A DNA stretch of 64,000 nucleotides from Streptococcaceae bacterium (GCA_022484805.1 JAKVKP010000002.1:62001-126000), one strand, 5' to 3'; positions 43,873 to 53,053 are shown, counted from the first letter of the stretch. Made by a program: numbers and translations. Notes: generated from the letters alone by a model not told the origin.

Positions 43873-45168
43873 TTATTTATCGGTCACGAAAAATGCAACA
43901 ATAAATATCGAAATTATGGTAAATATTACCATCATCCAAATTTCCATATGAAAATTATCAGTCATTGAAACAATTATTGATAACCCAATAGGACCACCAA
44001 TTTGATGCATAGTGTTTGTAACACCACTTGCGATACCAGATAATTTTGTGGGTGTTTCATGAACACCCGCAGATGTCACGGGTGCCAAAATTAAGCCTTG
44101 ACCGATACCTATAATAATCATTGGGATAAAGACTGATCCCCAATAACTACTACTTATATTTGATAATGCAATCATACTTAACCCTAATAATAAAATAATT
44201 TCTCCCACCAATAAAACACGATTATTTCCAAATTTAGAAGTTAATTTTGGCAATTGCAATGCAATGATAAAATTAACAATTGTTAGTGGTAAAAATGCCA
44301 ATCCTGATTCAAACGCTGAAAAGTCATACTGACTTTGTAACATTTGTGGTAAAAAGAACCAAAATGGTAACATTGTCATCATAAATAAAAGACGAGCAAC
44401 ATATGCACCTGAACGTACTTTATTTTTAAATAATAATAGCGGTAAAATTGGATAATTTATAAGATATTCACGGATAATAAACAGGGCTAATGTTGCAATG
44501 CCCAAAACAACAATTAGCAAATTGGTTTCAGTAAAACCAAAAATAATACCAACTAAACCCAAAACGGAAAGTATACTGCCAAGATAATCTATCTTTTCTG
44601 ATTTGATTTCAGATTCTTTAATATATTTTGCTGTTAATAATATTAATATTACTGTAAAAGGGACATTAATAATAAATCCAGCTCGCCATGAAATTAAACT
44701 CGTTAAACCGCCACCAATTAACAAACCAATACTTGATCCAATTCCAGCTGTCGCACCATAATATGAAATTGCCCTTTGGCGCATATCAAATTTGTAAGCG
44801 TCCATAATCAAAGCAAGGGTGGTTGGCGCAATAATCGAGCTACCAATCCCCTGTAGCGCACGCATACTAATCAGCATAGTGGCACTTTGAGATAAACCTA
44901 TCATCAAAGAACTAATACCAAAAATACTTAATCCAATTAAAAAAATACGTTTTCTGCCAAATATGTCTGACAAACGACCACTTAATAAAAGAAAACCCCC
45001 AAAGGTCAAAGTATAAGCACTAGAAACCCATGAAAGTCCCCCCGAGGAAAGTTTGAGACTCTCTCCAATTTCTACAGAACTCGTAAAAATAATCGAGTTA
45101 TCCATTAAGATTAAAAAATATGCTAGTAAGGTCACTGGTAAGACAATGCCAAATTTTTCTTTATTCAT
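43873..45168 (-). CDS. MFS drug:H+ antiporter, DHA2-like
   Basis: 431 residues with 12-14 hydrophobic segments. LLAYFILIMDNSIIFTSSVEIGESL at the N-terminus (motif D1-like), LSGRLSDIFGRKRIFLIG (motif A) and GIGSSIGLLIGGGLTSLISWRAGFIINVP (motif C) identify a DHA2-type exporter. Last gene of the MerR-linked redox operon, 21 bases after a flavodoxin gene. It probably exports a toxic organic compound or conjugate; substrate unknown. Confidence 0.9.
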   Translation of the reverse strand: MNKEKFGIVLPVTLLAYFLILMDNSIIFTSSVEIGESLKLSSGGLSWVSSAYTLTFGGFLLLSGRLSDIFGRKRIFLIGLSIFGISSLMIGLSQSATMLISMRALQGIGSSIIAPTTLALIMDAYKFDMRQRAISYYGATAGIGSSIGLLIGGGLTSLISWRAGFIINVPFTVILILLTAKYIKESEIKSEKIDYLGSILSVLGLVGIIFGFTETNLLIVVLGIATLALFIIREYLINYPILPLLLFKNKVRSGAYVARLLFMMTMLPFWFFLPQMLQSQYDFSAFESGLAFLPLTIVNFIIALQLPKLTSKFGNNRVLLVGEIILLLGLSMIALSNISSSYWGSVFIPMIIIGIGQGLILAPVTSAGVHETPTKLSGIASGVTNTMHQIGGPIGLSIIVSMTDNFHMEIWMMVIFTIISIFIVAFFVTDK

Positions 45169-45189
45169 TTCACTTCTTCTTTCAATTTC

Positions 45190-45831
45190 TTATTTTTGAT
45201 TGATATCTTTTAACCACTCATCTATTTCTTTTGACACTTCAACTTTTTTGTTCCCTTTTATTGCCAATAAAATTCCATTCGTTTCTTCTCCACCTTTCAC
45301 AGAAAAGCCTTTGAGAACGTTAGCGCCTTTGACACCATCTTTAATTTGAGCAAATGTTGCCCCCACGCCATAGCCACCATTCGTATTAAATGGTATCACT
45401 GTCTTTCCAGAAAAATTATAATCTTCTAAAAAGCTAACAACAGCTTGGGGCAAGGCCATATTCCACGTTGGTGTGCCAACAAACACACGGTCATAACTGT
45501 CGAAATTATTAATTTTTGTCTTTAATTCAGGCAACACATTATCATCTTGCTCTTGTTCATTTTGATTAACCTCTTGGCGGTAATTAGATGGTCTAGGTGT
45601 CGCAGTCTCAATTTGTACCAATTCTCCACCAACCTTTTGTTGAATCAATTCTGCAACGGCCTTAGTATTCCCAGTTCTTGAATAATAGACAATTAAAGTC
45701 TTAGGATTTTCCAACTGTTTGACCTCCTTAACATTATTATTGGAATTCGAAATATTAGTCACAATCCAGAAACCAATAACTAACAAAATAACTATAAAAA
45801 TAAATGTAATAAAATAACCGCTCTTTTTCAT
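45190..45831 (-). CDS. Membrane-anchored flavodoxin-like protein (1 of 3)
   Basis: 213 residues. N-terminal signal anchor (about 6-27, YFITFIFIVILLVIGFWIV), then a flavodoxin fold: TLIVYYSRTGNTKAVAELI (FMN phosphate loop, about 45-63), VFVGTPTWNMALPQAVVSFLEDY and FNTNGGYGVGATFAQI. The S-R-T-G-N-T loop is canonical. The anchor places the flavin domain outside the membrane. Overlaps the TMEM175-like gene start by 4 bases within the operon. Confidence 0.85.
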   Translation of the reverse strand: MKKSGYFITFIFIVILLVIGFWIVTNISNSNNNVKEVKQLENPKTLIVYYSRTGNTKAVAELIQQKVGGELVQIETATPRPSNYRQEVNQNEQEQDDNVLPELKTKINNFDSYDRVFVGTPTWNMALPQAVVSFLEDYNFSGKTVIPFNTNGGYGVGATFAQIKDGVKGANVLKGFSVKGGEETNGILLAIKGNKKVEVSKEIDEWLKDINQK

Positions 45832-46406
45832 GCTTTACTTCTTTCTCTTGGATAAATTAAGATAAATCCCGCAGCCACTAGAATAGAGAAAGTCATAGTG
45901 GGCGGCCAAATCAAAACAGTAATAATCAGACCACTAATTTTAATTAGTATGTCCCATTTCATAAAACGTTTCCTCAATCTTTGCTGTAAATAAAAAACTT
46001 TTTTCTCTTTATTTGCGACGACTAATGATTGATAACTTAAAAAATTAAACAAAGTGACCAATAATACTACAATGCCATACAAAGACTGCGCCATTGCATT
46101 AGAAAAATTTTCAGCAACTAGACTAGTGGTATAAGGGAATAATGAGGCAAAAAACAACATTAGCAAGGCATACCAAACAGTATCCTTGCCAATTGATTTA
46201 ATATTTTGCCACTCATTATGCATATTCACCCACATTGTACCTAACCAGAAAAATGAAAGTGTGTAGGAAAAGAAATTATCATGTAGCAACCACAATCCTC
46301 GCCAAGTCATCATATCTGGATGAGGGAGATCTAAAACTAAAATTGTCATAATAATAGCAATGACAGCATCAATAAAAGTGGTTAACCGCTCTTTACTCAA
46401 AATCAT
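45828..46406 (-). CDS. TMEM175/DUF1211 family membrane protein
   Basis: 192 residues with about six membrane segments. RLTTFIDAVIAIIMTILVLDL is the family FSDAVxAIxxTLLVL-type signature lining the K+ pore of TMEM175 channels. Bacterial members are one six-helix repeat. Probably a K+-permeable channel; its presence in a redox-stress operon is unexplained. Confidence 0.85.
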   Translation of the reverse strand: MILSKERLTTFIDAVIAIIMTILVLDLPHPDMMTWRGLWLLHDNFFSYTLSFFWLGTMWVNMHNEWQNIKSIGKDTVWYALLMLFFASLFPYTTSLVAENFSNAMAQSLYGIVVLLVTLFNFLSYQSLVVANKEKKVFYLQQRLRKRFMKWDILIKISGLIITVLIWPPTMTFSILVAAGFILIYPRERSKA

Positions 46407-46411
46407 ACCTC

Positions 46412-46999
46412 CTAATTGTCATTAGTTAGTAATTCAAATATAGTTTTATTAAAAGCCGTAACTTGTTCATCTGTCAAACCTACACTTTGGGCAATCTTCA
46501 TATGTGTTTCAAGCTGTGCCGGAACATTTTGAAGTGCTGCTAAAACACTAATCGTAATTAACTCACGTTCTAATTTAGTCAGCGTTTCTCTTGAAAATAA
46601 ATCTGCAAATAAATGCTCTTTCAAAAAATCATCGAGCGCTGGAGAAAATTTAGCATAAGCGGGTTGTGGTCTAGGACCAGTTAAAGAAGTTCGCACCTCT
46701 TCACCATATTTATTTTTATCAATATTCGCTGATAATTCACTCGAAGCGACACCTTGGGTATCTTTTTCCCCAGCAGCAGCTCTGTCGTCAATCAAAACTC
46801 GTAGGACATTTGTCGCGTTGATGCTTCTAGGAAAACCAGCGTATGCATAAACATGTAACATTGCTTCTTTGGCTTCATTAATCGTCATACCTTCATCTAA
46901 TGCTTTTGCAAAGGCAATTTTTAAATGTTCTAAATTGCCCAATGTGGCATAAACCGCCGTCGTGATTAAATTAACTTGTTTATTATCTAAATTTGCCAT
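46412..46999 (-). CDS. Carboxymuconolactone decarboxylase (CMD) family protein, two domains
   Basis: 195 residues from ATG 46999, with GGGAGGAAAG upstream. Two CMD-like repeats: about 10-75 (INEAKEAMLHVYAYAGFPRSINA) and 115-190 (LTKLERELITISVLAALQNVPAQLETHMKIA). The CxxC pair of AhpD-type peroxidases is absent, so it is unlikely to be a thiol peroxidase. Commonly found with flavodoxins and AKRs in Lactobacillales. Substrate unknown. Confidence 0.85.
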   Translation of the reverse strand: MANLDNKQVNLITTAVYATLGNLEHLKIAFAKALDEGMTINEAKEAMLHVYAYAGFPRSINATNVLRVLIDDRAAAGEKDTQGVASSELSANIDKNKYGEEVRTSLTGPRPQPAYAKFSPALDDFLKEHLFADLFSRETLTKLERELITISVLAALQNVPAQLETHMKIAQSVGLTDEQVTAFNKTIFELLTNDN

Positions 47000-47001
47000 A
47001 A

Positions 47002-48012
47002 TTACTTTCCTCCCAAGTGATGTTTTTTCAACCAAACATCAATAACATCTGCCACGTCTTGATTATTTAAATCTTGGAACATAAAGTGCGTATTGCCTTT
47101 GATACCAACTTCTGGCAAACGTAAAAGCTCTGCTTGACCACCATGGCGATTAATCGCTTCAACAAAATGCTCAGCCATTTTAGCTCTAGCACGCCAAGCA
47201 TCAATTGGCCAAGAGTTTGAAGGTTTACGAGGCACTTTGTCCCCATAAATAATGATGATTGGAATTTCAGTTAATTTTACAAAATCTTCATCAGACACTT
47301 CAGTGGCTGGTAATTTACCCCAAGGACTTAGGGAATCAATTGGTTCAGGTACTTCGCCTTTAGGAAAAATGAAACCTGAGCCCGGCTCCATTGCCACGAC
47401 ACCTTTAACATGATTACTTTTAATAACAACTTCCCAACCCGGTCCAACACCTTGTGAATGACTAATTAATACACCATCACCAGATTTCTTAAAGACTTCA
47501 GCAAAGGCATCCGAAATCACGTCAGAATCATAAGGACCGACATCTGGTACCATCATATGCAAGAAGTTATTAACAGCTTCTTGAGATTTTGGAAATGCCA
47601 TATCCTCATCAACATTTGGCCAATGCCCAATTCTAAAGTTTGAGAACCAAAGTTGGTCATCAAATGCAGGGTCTATTTCAGCTTTGACAATATTTTGTGA
47701 TGCACGACCACGACGTGGTTGATCAACTAAATAAACCGAATAATTCTTACGCAAAAAGATATTATTAAACCCTTCTCTGCCGTCTGGCGTGGTTTGAAAA
47801 CCTGCGGCTGATTGACCAGCTCCATGAAGAAATATAAGTGAGTATTTCTTTGGGTTTTCAGGCACTTGGTATTCCACATAGGCATGATCTCCATGGCGTG
47901 TTTGGCCTGCTGTCCCTAAGGCATCATTAAAATCAAATTCCCCAGAAGCAGTAATTGTTTTACCACCTACGACAAACGAGCCTTGTGATTTAATCATTAA
48001 TTTCTTCATCAT
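47002..48012 (-). CDS. Alpha/beta hydrolase
   Basis: 336 residues. IFLHGAGQSAAGFQ (oxyanion region), DQPRRGRAS, nucleophile elbow LISHSQGVGPGW (Ser), an acidic residue in IIIIYGDKVPRK and His in IKGNTHFMFQDLNNQDVADVIDVWL. Full length, cytosolic. Resembles lactic acid bacterial esterase-like hydrolases in stress-inducible redox operons. Overlaps the cupin stop by 4 bases. Confidence 0.88.
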   Translation of the reverse strand: MMKKLMIKSQGSFVVGGKTITASGEFDFNDALGTAGQTRHGDHAYVEYQVPENPKKYSLIFLHGAGQSAAGFQTTPDGREGFNNIFLRKNYSVYLVDQPRRGRASQNIVKAEIDPAFDDQLWFSNFRIGHWPNVDEDMAFPKSQEAVNNFLHMMVPDVGPYDSDVISDAFAEVFKKSGDGVLISHSQGVGPGWEVVIKSNHVKGVVAMEPGSGFIFPKGEVPEPIDSLSPWGKLPATEVSDEDFVKLTEIPIIIIYGDKVPRKPSNSWPIDAWRARAKMAEHFVEAINRHGGQAELLRLPEVGIKGNTHFMFQDLNNQDVADVIDVWLKKHHLGGK

Positions 48013-48410
48013 TTCCAGTCCTTTAATTTATCAAAATCTGCATCGCTAACCGCTTCGAGCCATTCCGTACTAGCACCTTCAGCTGGAACAGAAATTGCCA
48101 CATGGACAAATTGACTATCCTTTGCAGCACCATGCCAATGTTTTAGCTCAGCTGGAATATTGACCACATCACCTGTTTTAAGAAATCGTGCAGGTTCATT
48201 CCATGCTTGATACCAGCCAAAACCAGCAGTCACGAGTAAAATTTGTCCACCCTTATGGTGAATATGCCAATGATTGCGCACCGCTTTATCAAACGTCACA
48301 TTAGTCACACGAATCGGTTCTTTAGTCAAATCCTCCAAATAGACGGCCCCATTAAAATTAGGGTTATCCTTGGAAAGTTGACCTAACGGAAATGGTTGTT
48401 CAATCATCAT
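48009..48410 (-). CDS. Cupin-domain protein
   Basis: 133 residues. RNHWHIHHKGGQILLVTAGFGWYQ (cupin motif 1, His ligands) and FLKTGDVVNIPAELKHWHGA (motif 2). A small metal-binding beta barrel, often encoded with CMD proteins. Enzymatic role unknown. Overlaps both neighbours by 1-4 bases. Confidence 0.88.
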   Translation of the reverse strand: MMIEQPFPLGQLSKDNPNFNGAVYLEDLTKEPIRVTNVTFDKAVRNHWHIHHKGGQILLVTAGFGWYQAWNEPARFLKTGDVVNIPAELKHWHGAAKDSQFVHVAISVPAEGASTEWLEAVSDADFDKLKDWK

Positions 48411-49447
48411 TAGGCTCCCTTCAGGTTTTTATCTAAAAATTCAACTAATTTCTTCAATTCAATTTTAACGTATTCAGGTTTCCAGTAAGTTTCAATATGA
48501 TGTGCATTTTCGATTAAGAATAATTCTTTATTTTGTGTGCCTGTTGCATTAGCAAAAGCTTTTTCTGTTAAATAGAAGGAATCAGCTAATTTACCTGCCA
48601 TCATCAGTAATGGTACGTTTATTAAGTCCATATTGACAGAAGCATCATAAGTTGCAAGTTGTAATAAGCTATCTTGTGTATAGATAAATGATGACTTTGG
48701 ATGTGCATAATCAACGGCATAATAATAATAGCCTTCTTTATACATATCATACGGTAACTTATCAGCCTCTTCGGGTTTTAATAGCTTAAGATCTGGTGTA
48801 TAGTCCACGCCTTCACCGCGAATACGTTTATTTCTTGCTTCTGATGCTGTGACCAATCGTTCTTGAATTGAATCAATTTGTGAATCCACAAAGCCATTAC
48901 GACGGACTAATCCTGAATTAAATGCTGAAAGTGTAGCAACTGTCTTGAACCGCTTGTCAGTTTGACCCGCACGAAGGGTGTAGCCACCACCACCACAAAC
49001 ACCAAAAGCACCAATCCGGTCGTAATCGACACCAGGAAATAGTGAAATTGCATCTACCATTCCGTGAATATCTTCAACGCGATTTTCTGGACGGTCAACC
49101 ATACGGGGTTCCCCACCAGATTGACCTTGAAATGTGGCGTCCGCAGTAATGGTAATATAACCTTGCTCTGCTAGTTTTTGAGCAAATAAACCAGCGACCT
49201 GCTCTTTAACACCACCGTTTGGATGTGCAACTGTAACAGCTGGGTATTTCTTACTTTCATCATAACCTGCTGGTGTATAAATATTTGCTGCAACTTTAAT
49301 ACCATTTAAGTCATAAGTTGTTGGATGAATATTTACTTCACCCGCTTTATTTTCAGTAATCGCATCGTCATAAACAAGTCCCCATTGATTATCGTTACCT
49401 TCTACTTTTACAATATCTTCTTTGCTAATCGTTTCTAATTTCATCAT
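48410..49447 (-). CDS. Dienelactone hydrolase-like alpha/beta hydrolase with Cys nucleophile
   Basis: 345 residues. PAVTVAHPNGGVKEQVAGLFAQKLAEQGYITITADATFQGQSGGEPR, then the elbow IGAFGVCGGGGYTLRAGQ with Cys in the nucleophile position (G-x-C-x-G), and C-terminal HHIETYW providing His. Dienelactone hydrolases use Cys in this way. Likely acts on a reactive lactone, ester or thioester intermediate. Confidence 0.85.
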   Translation of the reverse strand: MMKLETISKEDIVKVEGNDNQWGLVYDDAITENKAGEVNIHPTTYDLNGIKVAANIYTPAGYDESKKYPAVTVAHPNGGVKEQVAGLFAQKLAEQGYITITADATFQGQSGGEPRMVDRPENRVEDIHGMVDAISLFPGVDYDRIGAFGVCGGGGYTLRAGQTDKRFKTVATLSAFNSGLVRRNGFVDSQIDSIQERLVTASEARNKRIRGEGVDYTPDLKLLKPEEADKLPYDMYKEGYYYYAVDYAHPKSSFIYTQDSLLQLATYDASVNMDLINVPLLMMAGKLADSFYLTEKAFANATGTQNKELFLIENAHHIETYWKPEYVKIELKKLVEFLDKNLKGA

Positions 49448-49475
49448 TAGTCGTCTTCTTTCGTTACTCTATTAA

Positions 49476-50096
49476 TTAATAAAAATCTGGTTTCGCTTTA
49501 TTTTCTGAACCAGGTTCCCATAAGCCAATACTTGCCTTTATATCGTTGCGTTTACCTGTGACATTATCTAAAACAAACTGCGAAATCGCTTGCCTAGTAA
49601 TTTGAGCACCTAAGAATGGTTCACCTTTTGGACTAGCAACATATGCCTTACTTTGACCATTGTAAAGCCAAGTCATTCGCATGTAGGTATAATCTAAATC
49701 ACTAGCTTCCAGTGTCACAATACCACGATTATGGGCAATGGTTCCCCCCATCATTCGACTATTCCATGTTGCAAAGGGTTCCGCGACCTCTCCATAGACA
49801 CTTAAAACACCAGCCTGGATAATTCGTTTCACACCAGTTTTTCCCATTGCTTTAACAACAACATCAGTCACAGCTTTATTGTCAAAGTTCATGTAAACAA
49901 TGTCTTGACCTTTCAAGGCAATTTCAACATCTGACAAATTACTTGCATTACCTGATATTTTTGTTACATTTTCATAAGGTAAATTCACTGCATTTCTACC
50001 AAATAGTGTTAATGCGATATCATCTTGCTCTTGTAAAAGTGGAATCAATACTTTTGGAATTTGTCCACCTGCACCGATGATAATTACTTTTTTCAT
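49476..50096 (-). CDS. NAD(P)-binding protein (NmrA/SDR-like)
   Basis: 206 residues. VIIIGAGGQIPKVLIPLL (GxGxxG), VYMNFDNKAVTDVV and RIIQAGVLSVYGEV. An atypical short-chain reductase fold of the NAD(P)H-binding type. C-terminal FVLDNVTGKRNDIKASIGLWEPGSE. Possibly a quinone or aldehyde reductase or a redox sensor. Gap of 28 bases to the next gene. Confidence 0.85.
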   Translation of the reverse strand: MKKVIIIGAGGQIPKVLIPLLQEQDDIALTLFGRNAVNLPYENVTKISGNASNLSDVEIALKGQDIVYMNFDNKAVTDVVVKAMGKTGVKRIIQAGVLSVYGEVAEPFATWNSRMMGGTIAHNRGIVTLEASDLDYTYMRMTWLYNGQSKAYVASPKGEPFLGAQITRQAISQFVLDNVTGKRNDIKASIGLWEPGSENKAKPDFY

Positions 50097-50176
50097 TTAC
50101 TTGCACCTCCAAATGCTCTGTCAAAATACTTTAGTAGCTACAAAATTTATCGAATTGTAACCTGTTCTATGCATTA

Positions 50177-50842
50177 CTAGTTCACGCCGAGTGACTTCAA
50201 CCAATCGTTCACTTCACTTTGTGCGTCAGGTACATCATTACGAGAAATACTCAAAACATTTTCAGACTCAACAGTCGCACCACTAGCCAATCTTTCAATG
50301 GATTCAAGTGTTCCTGCTAAGCCACTGCCACCGTGAACAGAAAATGGAATAATCGTTTTACCACTTAAATCATTAGTTTCAAAAAAGCTATACATTGCCA
50401 TTGGCATGTCCGACCACCAAATTGGGTAGCCGATATAAATCGTGTTATAATCAGCTAAATTTGCATCAAGAGGTTTTAATTCTGGTCTAAAGTTGCTTGA
50501 ACGTTCAGTTGTTGCTTGATCTACTAATGTATCATGATCATCTGGATAAGTTTCAACAGTTTCAATTCGAGCAGTCGGATAATTTGTATCTTCTGAAATC
50601 CAATTGGCTAATTGTTCAACATTTCCCAGAATTTCATCATTTTCAGAGACGACACGACTTGCACCAGCAACGGTATCGGTACCATTCATTTCAGGTTTTG
50701 AAAAATAAACAATTAACGCATTGCCCCCAGAGTAGTCAGTCGAATTCGTACTTGCTTCTTTATTCTGATTGGACTGGTCTGCTTGAAAACAGCCTGTTAA
50801 TGCAAAAAGGCATAAAGGCAGTAAGTATAAAATTCTTCTCAT
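50177..50842 (-). CDS. Flavodoxin-like lipoprotein (2 of 3)
   Basis: 221 residues. Signal peptide MRRILYLLPLCLFALTGC with lipobox LTGC, a short Asn/Ser linker, then a flavodoxin_4-type domain: ALIVYFSKPEM, YNTIYIGYPIWWSDMPMAMYSFFE and VIPFSVHGGSGLAGTLESI. The phosphate-loop region is replaced by a long insert, as in flavodoxin_4. Exposed outside the membrane. ATG overlaps the aldo/keto reductase stop. Confidence 0.87.
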   Translation of the reverse strand: MRRILYLLPLCLFALTGCFQADQSNQNKEASTNSTDYSGGNALIVYFSKPEMNGTDTVAGASRVVSENDEILGNVEQLANWISEDTNYPTARIETVETYPDDHDTLVDQATTERSSNFRPELKPLDANLADYNTIYIGYPIWWSDMPMAMYSFFETNDLSGKTIIPFSVHGGSGLAGTLESIERLASGATVESENVLSISRNDVPDAQSEVNDWLKSLGVN

Positions 50843-51708
50843 TATTTCTCCGTTTCCAGCATTCTATTCATGAACCATTCAACTTGTTGTGGTGCATCAT
50901 GATCAAAGAATGCAGATTCTTTCATATCTAAATCAGTAATTTTTTTAATATCATCTGATGACAATTCAAAATCGAAAATGTCAAAATTTTCTGCCATTCT
51001 TTCTGGACGAACTGATTTCGCTAGCGCAACAATCCCTCTTTGCATTAACCAACGTAAGACAACTTGTCCAACCGATTTCTCATATTTTTTACCAATTTCA
51101 GCTAATACTGAATTCGTAAATAAATCATGACGACCTTCGGCAAATGGTGCCCAAGCTTCAATTTGAACACCATATTTTTGATGCCATGTTTCATCTTCAA
51201 TTCTTTGATTCCAAGGATTGACCTCGATTTGATTAATTTGAGGTTTCACCTCATTCAAACCAACAAACTCAATCATTTTTGCCGATTTAAAATTAGAAAT
51301 ACCGATTGCACGTAATTTACCCGCTTTTTGTGCAGCAACTAAAGCACGCCATGCGCCATAAATATCACCATAAGGTTGATGAATTAAATATAAATCTAAA
51401 TAATCTAAGCCCATTGCTTCAAGTGATTGTCCAATGGTTGCCGTAGCCTTTGCTTCTGGCGCTTGTAGAATAAATAATTTGGAAGTGACAAATAATTCTT
51501 CGCGGGTCACTAATTTTTCATCAATTGCGCGTTTAATGCCTTCACCAGTTTCTTTTTCATTGCCATAAACAGATGCTGTATCAATTAAACGATAACCAAT
51601 CTTAATTGCTTGATAAACGGCCTCTGAAGTTTGGTCGTTTGGAATTTGATAAACACCAAAACCTAATTGTGGCATTTCAACACCATTGTTTAATTTTATT
51701 GTTTGCAT
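50842..51708 (-). CDS. Aldo/keto reductase
   Basis: 288 residues. GFGVYQIPNDQTSEAVYQAIKIGYRLIDTASVYGNE (catalytic D and Y), FVTSKLFI (K), LYLIHQPYGDIYGAW (H), AIGISNFKSAKMIE, QIEVNPWNQ and NADPH site ALAKSVRPERMAENFDIFDFELS. Cytosolic NADPH-dependent carbonyl reductase of the AKR5-like bacterial type. Encoded between two exported flavodoxins. Confidence 0.95.
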   Translation of the reverse strand: MQTIKLNNGVEMPQLGFGVYQIPNDQTSEAVYQAIKIGYRLIDTASVYGNEKETGEGIKRAIDEKLVTREELFVTSKLFILQAPEAKATATIGQSLEAMGLDYLDLYLIHQPYGDIYGAWRALVAAQKAGKLRAIGISNFKSAKMIEFVGLNEVKPQINQIEVNPWNQRIEDETWHQKYGVQIEAWAPFAEGRHDLFTNSVLAEIGKKYEKSVGQVVLRWLMQRGIVALAKSVRPERMAENFDIFDFELSSDDIKKITDLDMKESAFFDHDAPQQVEWFMNRMLETEK

Positions 51709-51725
51709 TTATTTTCTCCTTTAAA

Positions 51726-52433
51726 TTATTTTATTAAATTAAGCTCAGTTAGCCAAGAGTCAACTCTTCTTGGGACTGATTCCATATCATTTCTTGAAAT
51801 CGATAGTGCATTATTGATAACTGTTGCTCCGCTAAGACTACTGTTTATGCTCTCGACTGTGCCGGCTAATCCTGAGCCACCATGAGTAGAAAAAGGAATA
51901 ACCGTCTTTCCATTAAAGTCATACGACTCTAAGAAGTTGTACATTATTTGAGGCACATCTCCCCACCATATTGGATAACCAATGAAGATCGTATCATAAT
52001 CATCAAAATTACTAATCGTATTTAGTATTTCCGGCCGCGCATTGTTATTTTGTTCCTCTGTCGCTTTCGCAACCAAATCAGAATGATTTGTTGTATAAGG
52101 AATTTTTGGCTCGATTCGATAAATACTACCGCCAGTTTCTCGTTCGAGGAATTCGGCTACATACTGAGTATTGCCTTTCACTTCGTTGTTTACAACAATA
52201 GTGCTATTCTCTTCCTCTTGCGTCATCTGTTTGTTTATATCAGTTGTTTCTGGGACTGAGAAATAAGCAATCAACGCTTTCTTTCCGTCAATTTTTGGTG
52301 CATTTTTCTTCACTAAAACCTCCTCATTTGTTTTTTTAGTTTCTGCTCCGTTTGTTGACAATGCATAATATCCAGCATAAATTATCGCGATAGATATTAA
52401 GGCTACAATTATAAATATTTTCTTCTTTTTCAT
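51726..52433 (-). CDS. Membrane-anchored flavodoxin-like protein (3 of 3)
   Basis: 235 residues, first gene of the operon. N-terminal signal anchor (IFIIVALISIAIIYAGYYAL), linker, then ALIAYFSVPETTDIN, DTIFIGYPIWWGDVPQIMYNFLESYDF and VIPFSTHGGSGLAGTVESI. Closely related to the 50177-50842 lipoprotein, probably by duplication. Its promoter is the MerR-type element at 52467-52497. Confidence 0.87.
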   Translation of the reverse strand: MKKKKIFIIVALISIAIIYAGYYALSTNGAETKKTNEEVLVKKNAPKIDGKKALIAYFSVPETTDINKQMTQEEENSTIVVNNEVKGNTQYVAEFLERETGGSIYRIEPKIPYTTNHSDLVAKATEEQNNNARPEILNTISNFDDYDTIFIGYPIWWGDVPQIMYNFLESYDFNGKTVIPFSTHGGSGLAGTVESINSSLSGATVINNALSISRNDMESVPRRVDSWLTELNLIK

Positions 52434-52466
52434 AGAGCATCCTTTACTTTTATGATTTCTTTTTAT

Positions 52467-52497
52467 ATTATATAAGCCGGTAGTAAGTACCGGTCAA
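52467..52497 (-). promoter_or_regulatory. MerR-type promoter with 19-bp spacer and operator dyad
   Basis: Minus strand: TTGACC (52497-52492), 19-base spacer, TATAAT (52472-52467). The spacer region holds the perfect dyad CCGGTA-N5-TACCGG (52477-52493). An overlong spacer with a central dyad is the defining architecture of MerR-activated promoters. It faces the flavodoxin operon and lies 27 bases before the divergent MerR-family gene. Confidence 0.9.
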
Positions 52498-52523
52498 TAG
52501 AAAAATTAAAAAAGGAGATAAAA

Positions 52524-52913
52524 ATGTATTCAATGAGAGAAACTTGCCAAATGGCAGGACTAACCTATGGAACACTTAAATATTATTGTAACGAAGGATT
52601 AGTTCCTGGTGTTAAGAGGGATAAAAATAATTATCGGGTATTTGATCAAAGAACTGTAAATTGGATTAAAAGTCTTTCTTGCTTAAAAGGTTGTGGAATG
52701 TCAATAATAGAAATGAAAAGTTATTTAGCCTTATGTCTTGAAGGTGAAAGTAGCATAGCAGAAAGAAAAGTAATGTTAAATGAAAAAAGAGAGAGTTTAA
52801 CTAATCATATTAACGAATTAAATTCTTATATAGACTATATTGATCACAAAAACAGGTTCTACGATGATGTCACTTCAAAAAAAATAAAGTATGAAAGTAA
52901 TTTGATATATTGA
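52524..52913 (+). CDS. MerR-family regulator, NmlR/AdhR-like
   Basis: 129 residues. MerR winged HTH (YSMRETCQMAGLTYGTLKYYCNEGLVPGVKRDKNNYRVFD), dimerisation helix with SLSCLKGCGMSIIEMKSYLALCLEG, and a short C-terminus. The Cys at about 53 (CLKxxGMS) aligns with the sensing Cys of NmlR/AdhR regulators of aldehyde or electrophile stress; further Cys are present. Divergent from the operon it likely controls. Start with AAAAAAGGAG. Confidence 0.92.
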   Translation: MYSMRETCQMAGLTYGTLKYYCNEGLVPGVKRDKNNYRVFDQRTVNWIKSLSCLKGCGMSIIEMKSYLALCLEGESSIAERKVMLNEKRESLTNHINELNSYIDYIDHKNRFYDDVTSKKIKYESNLIY

Positions 52914-52974
52914 TTTAAAATTGTTTCAAATTACTTATTTTTATTTTATATCCTAGTAATATCTAGAGTAGGAG

Positions 52975-53018
52975 TTATACCACGGATGACTCAACAGTCC
53001 CGAAAATACCTATAACCC
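52975..53018. repeat. Dispersed 44-base repeat, copy B
   Basis: Matches 43351-43394 at 35 of 44 positions, leading directly into the terminator at 53022. Confidence 0.65.
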
Positions 53019-53021
53019 CTA

Positions 53022-53053
53022 AACCAACTGTCACATGTCAGTTGGTTTTCTTT
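53022..53053 (+). terminator. Terminator downstream of the MerR gene
   Basis: AACCAACTG (53022-53030), 8-base loop, CAGTTGGTT (53039-53047), then TTCTTTC. Confidence 0.75.
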
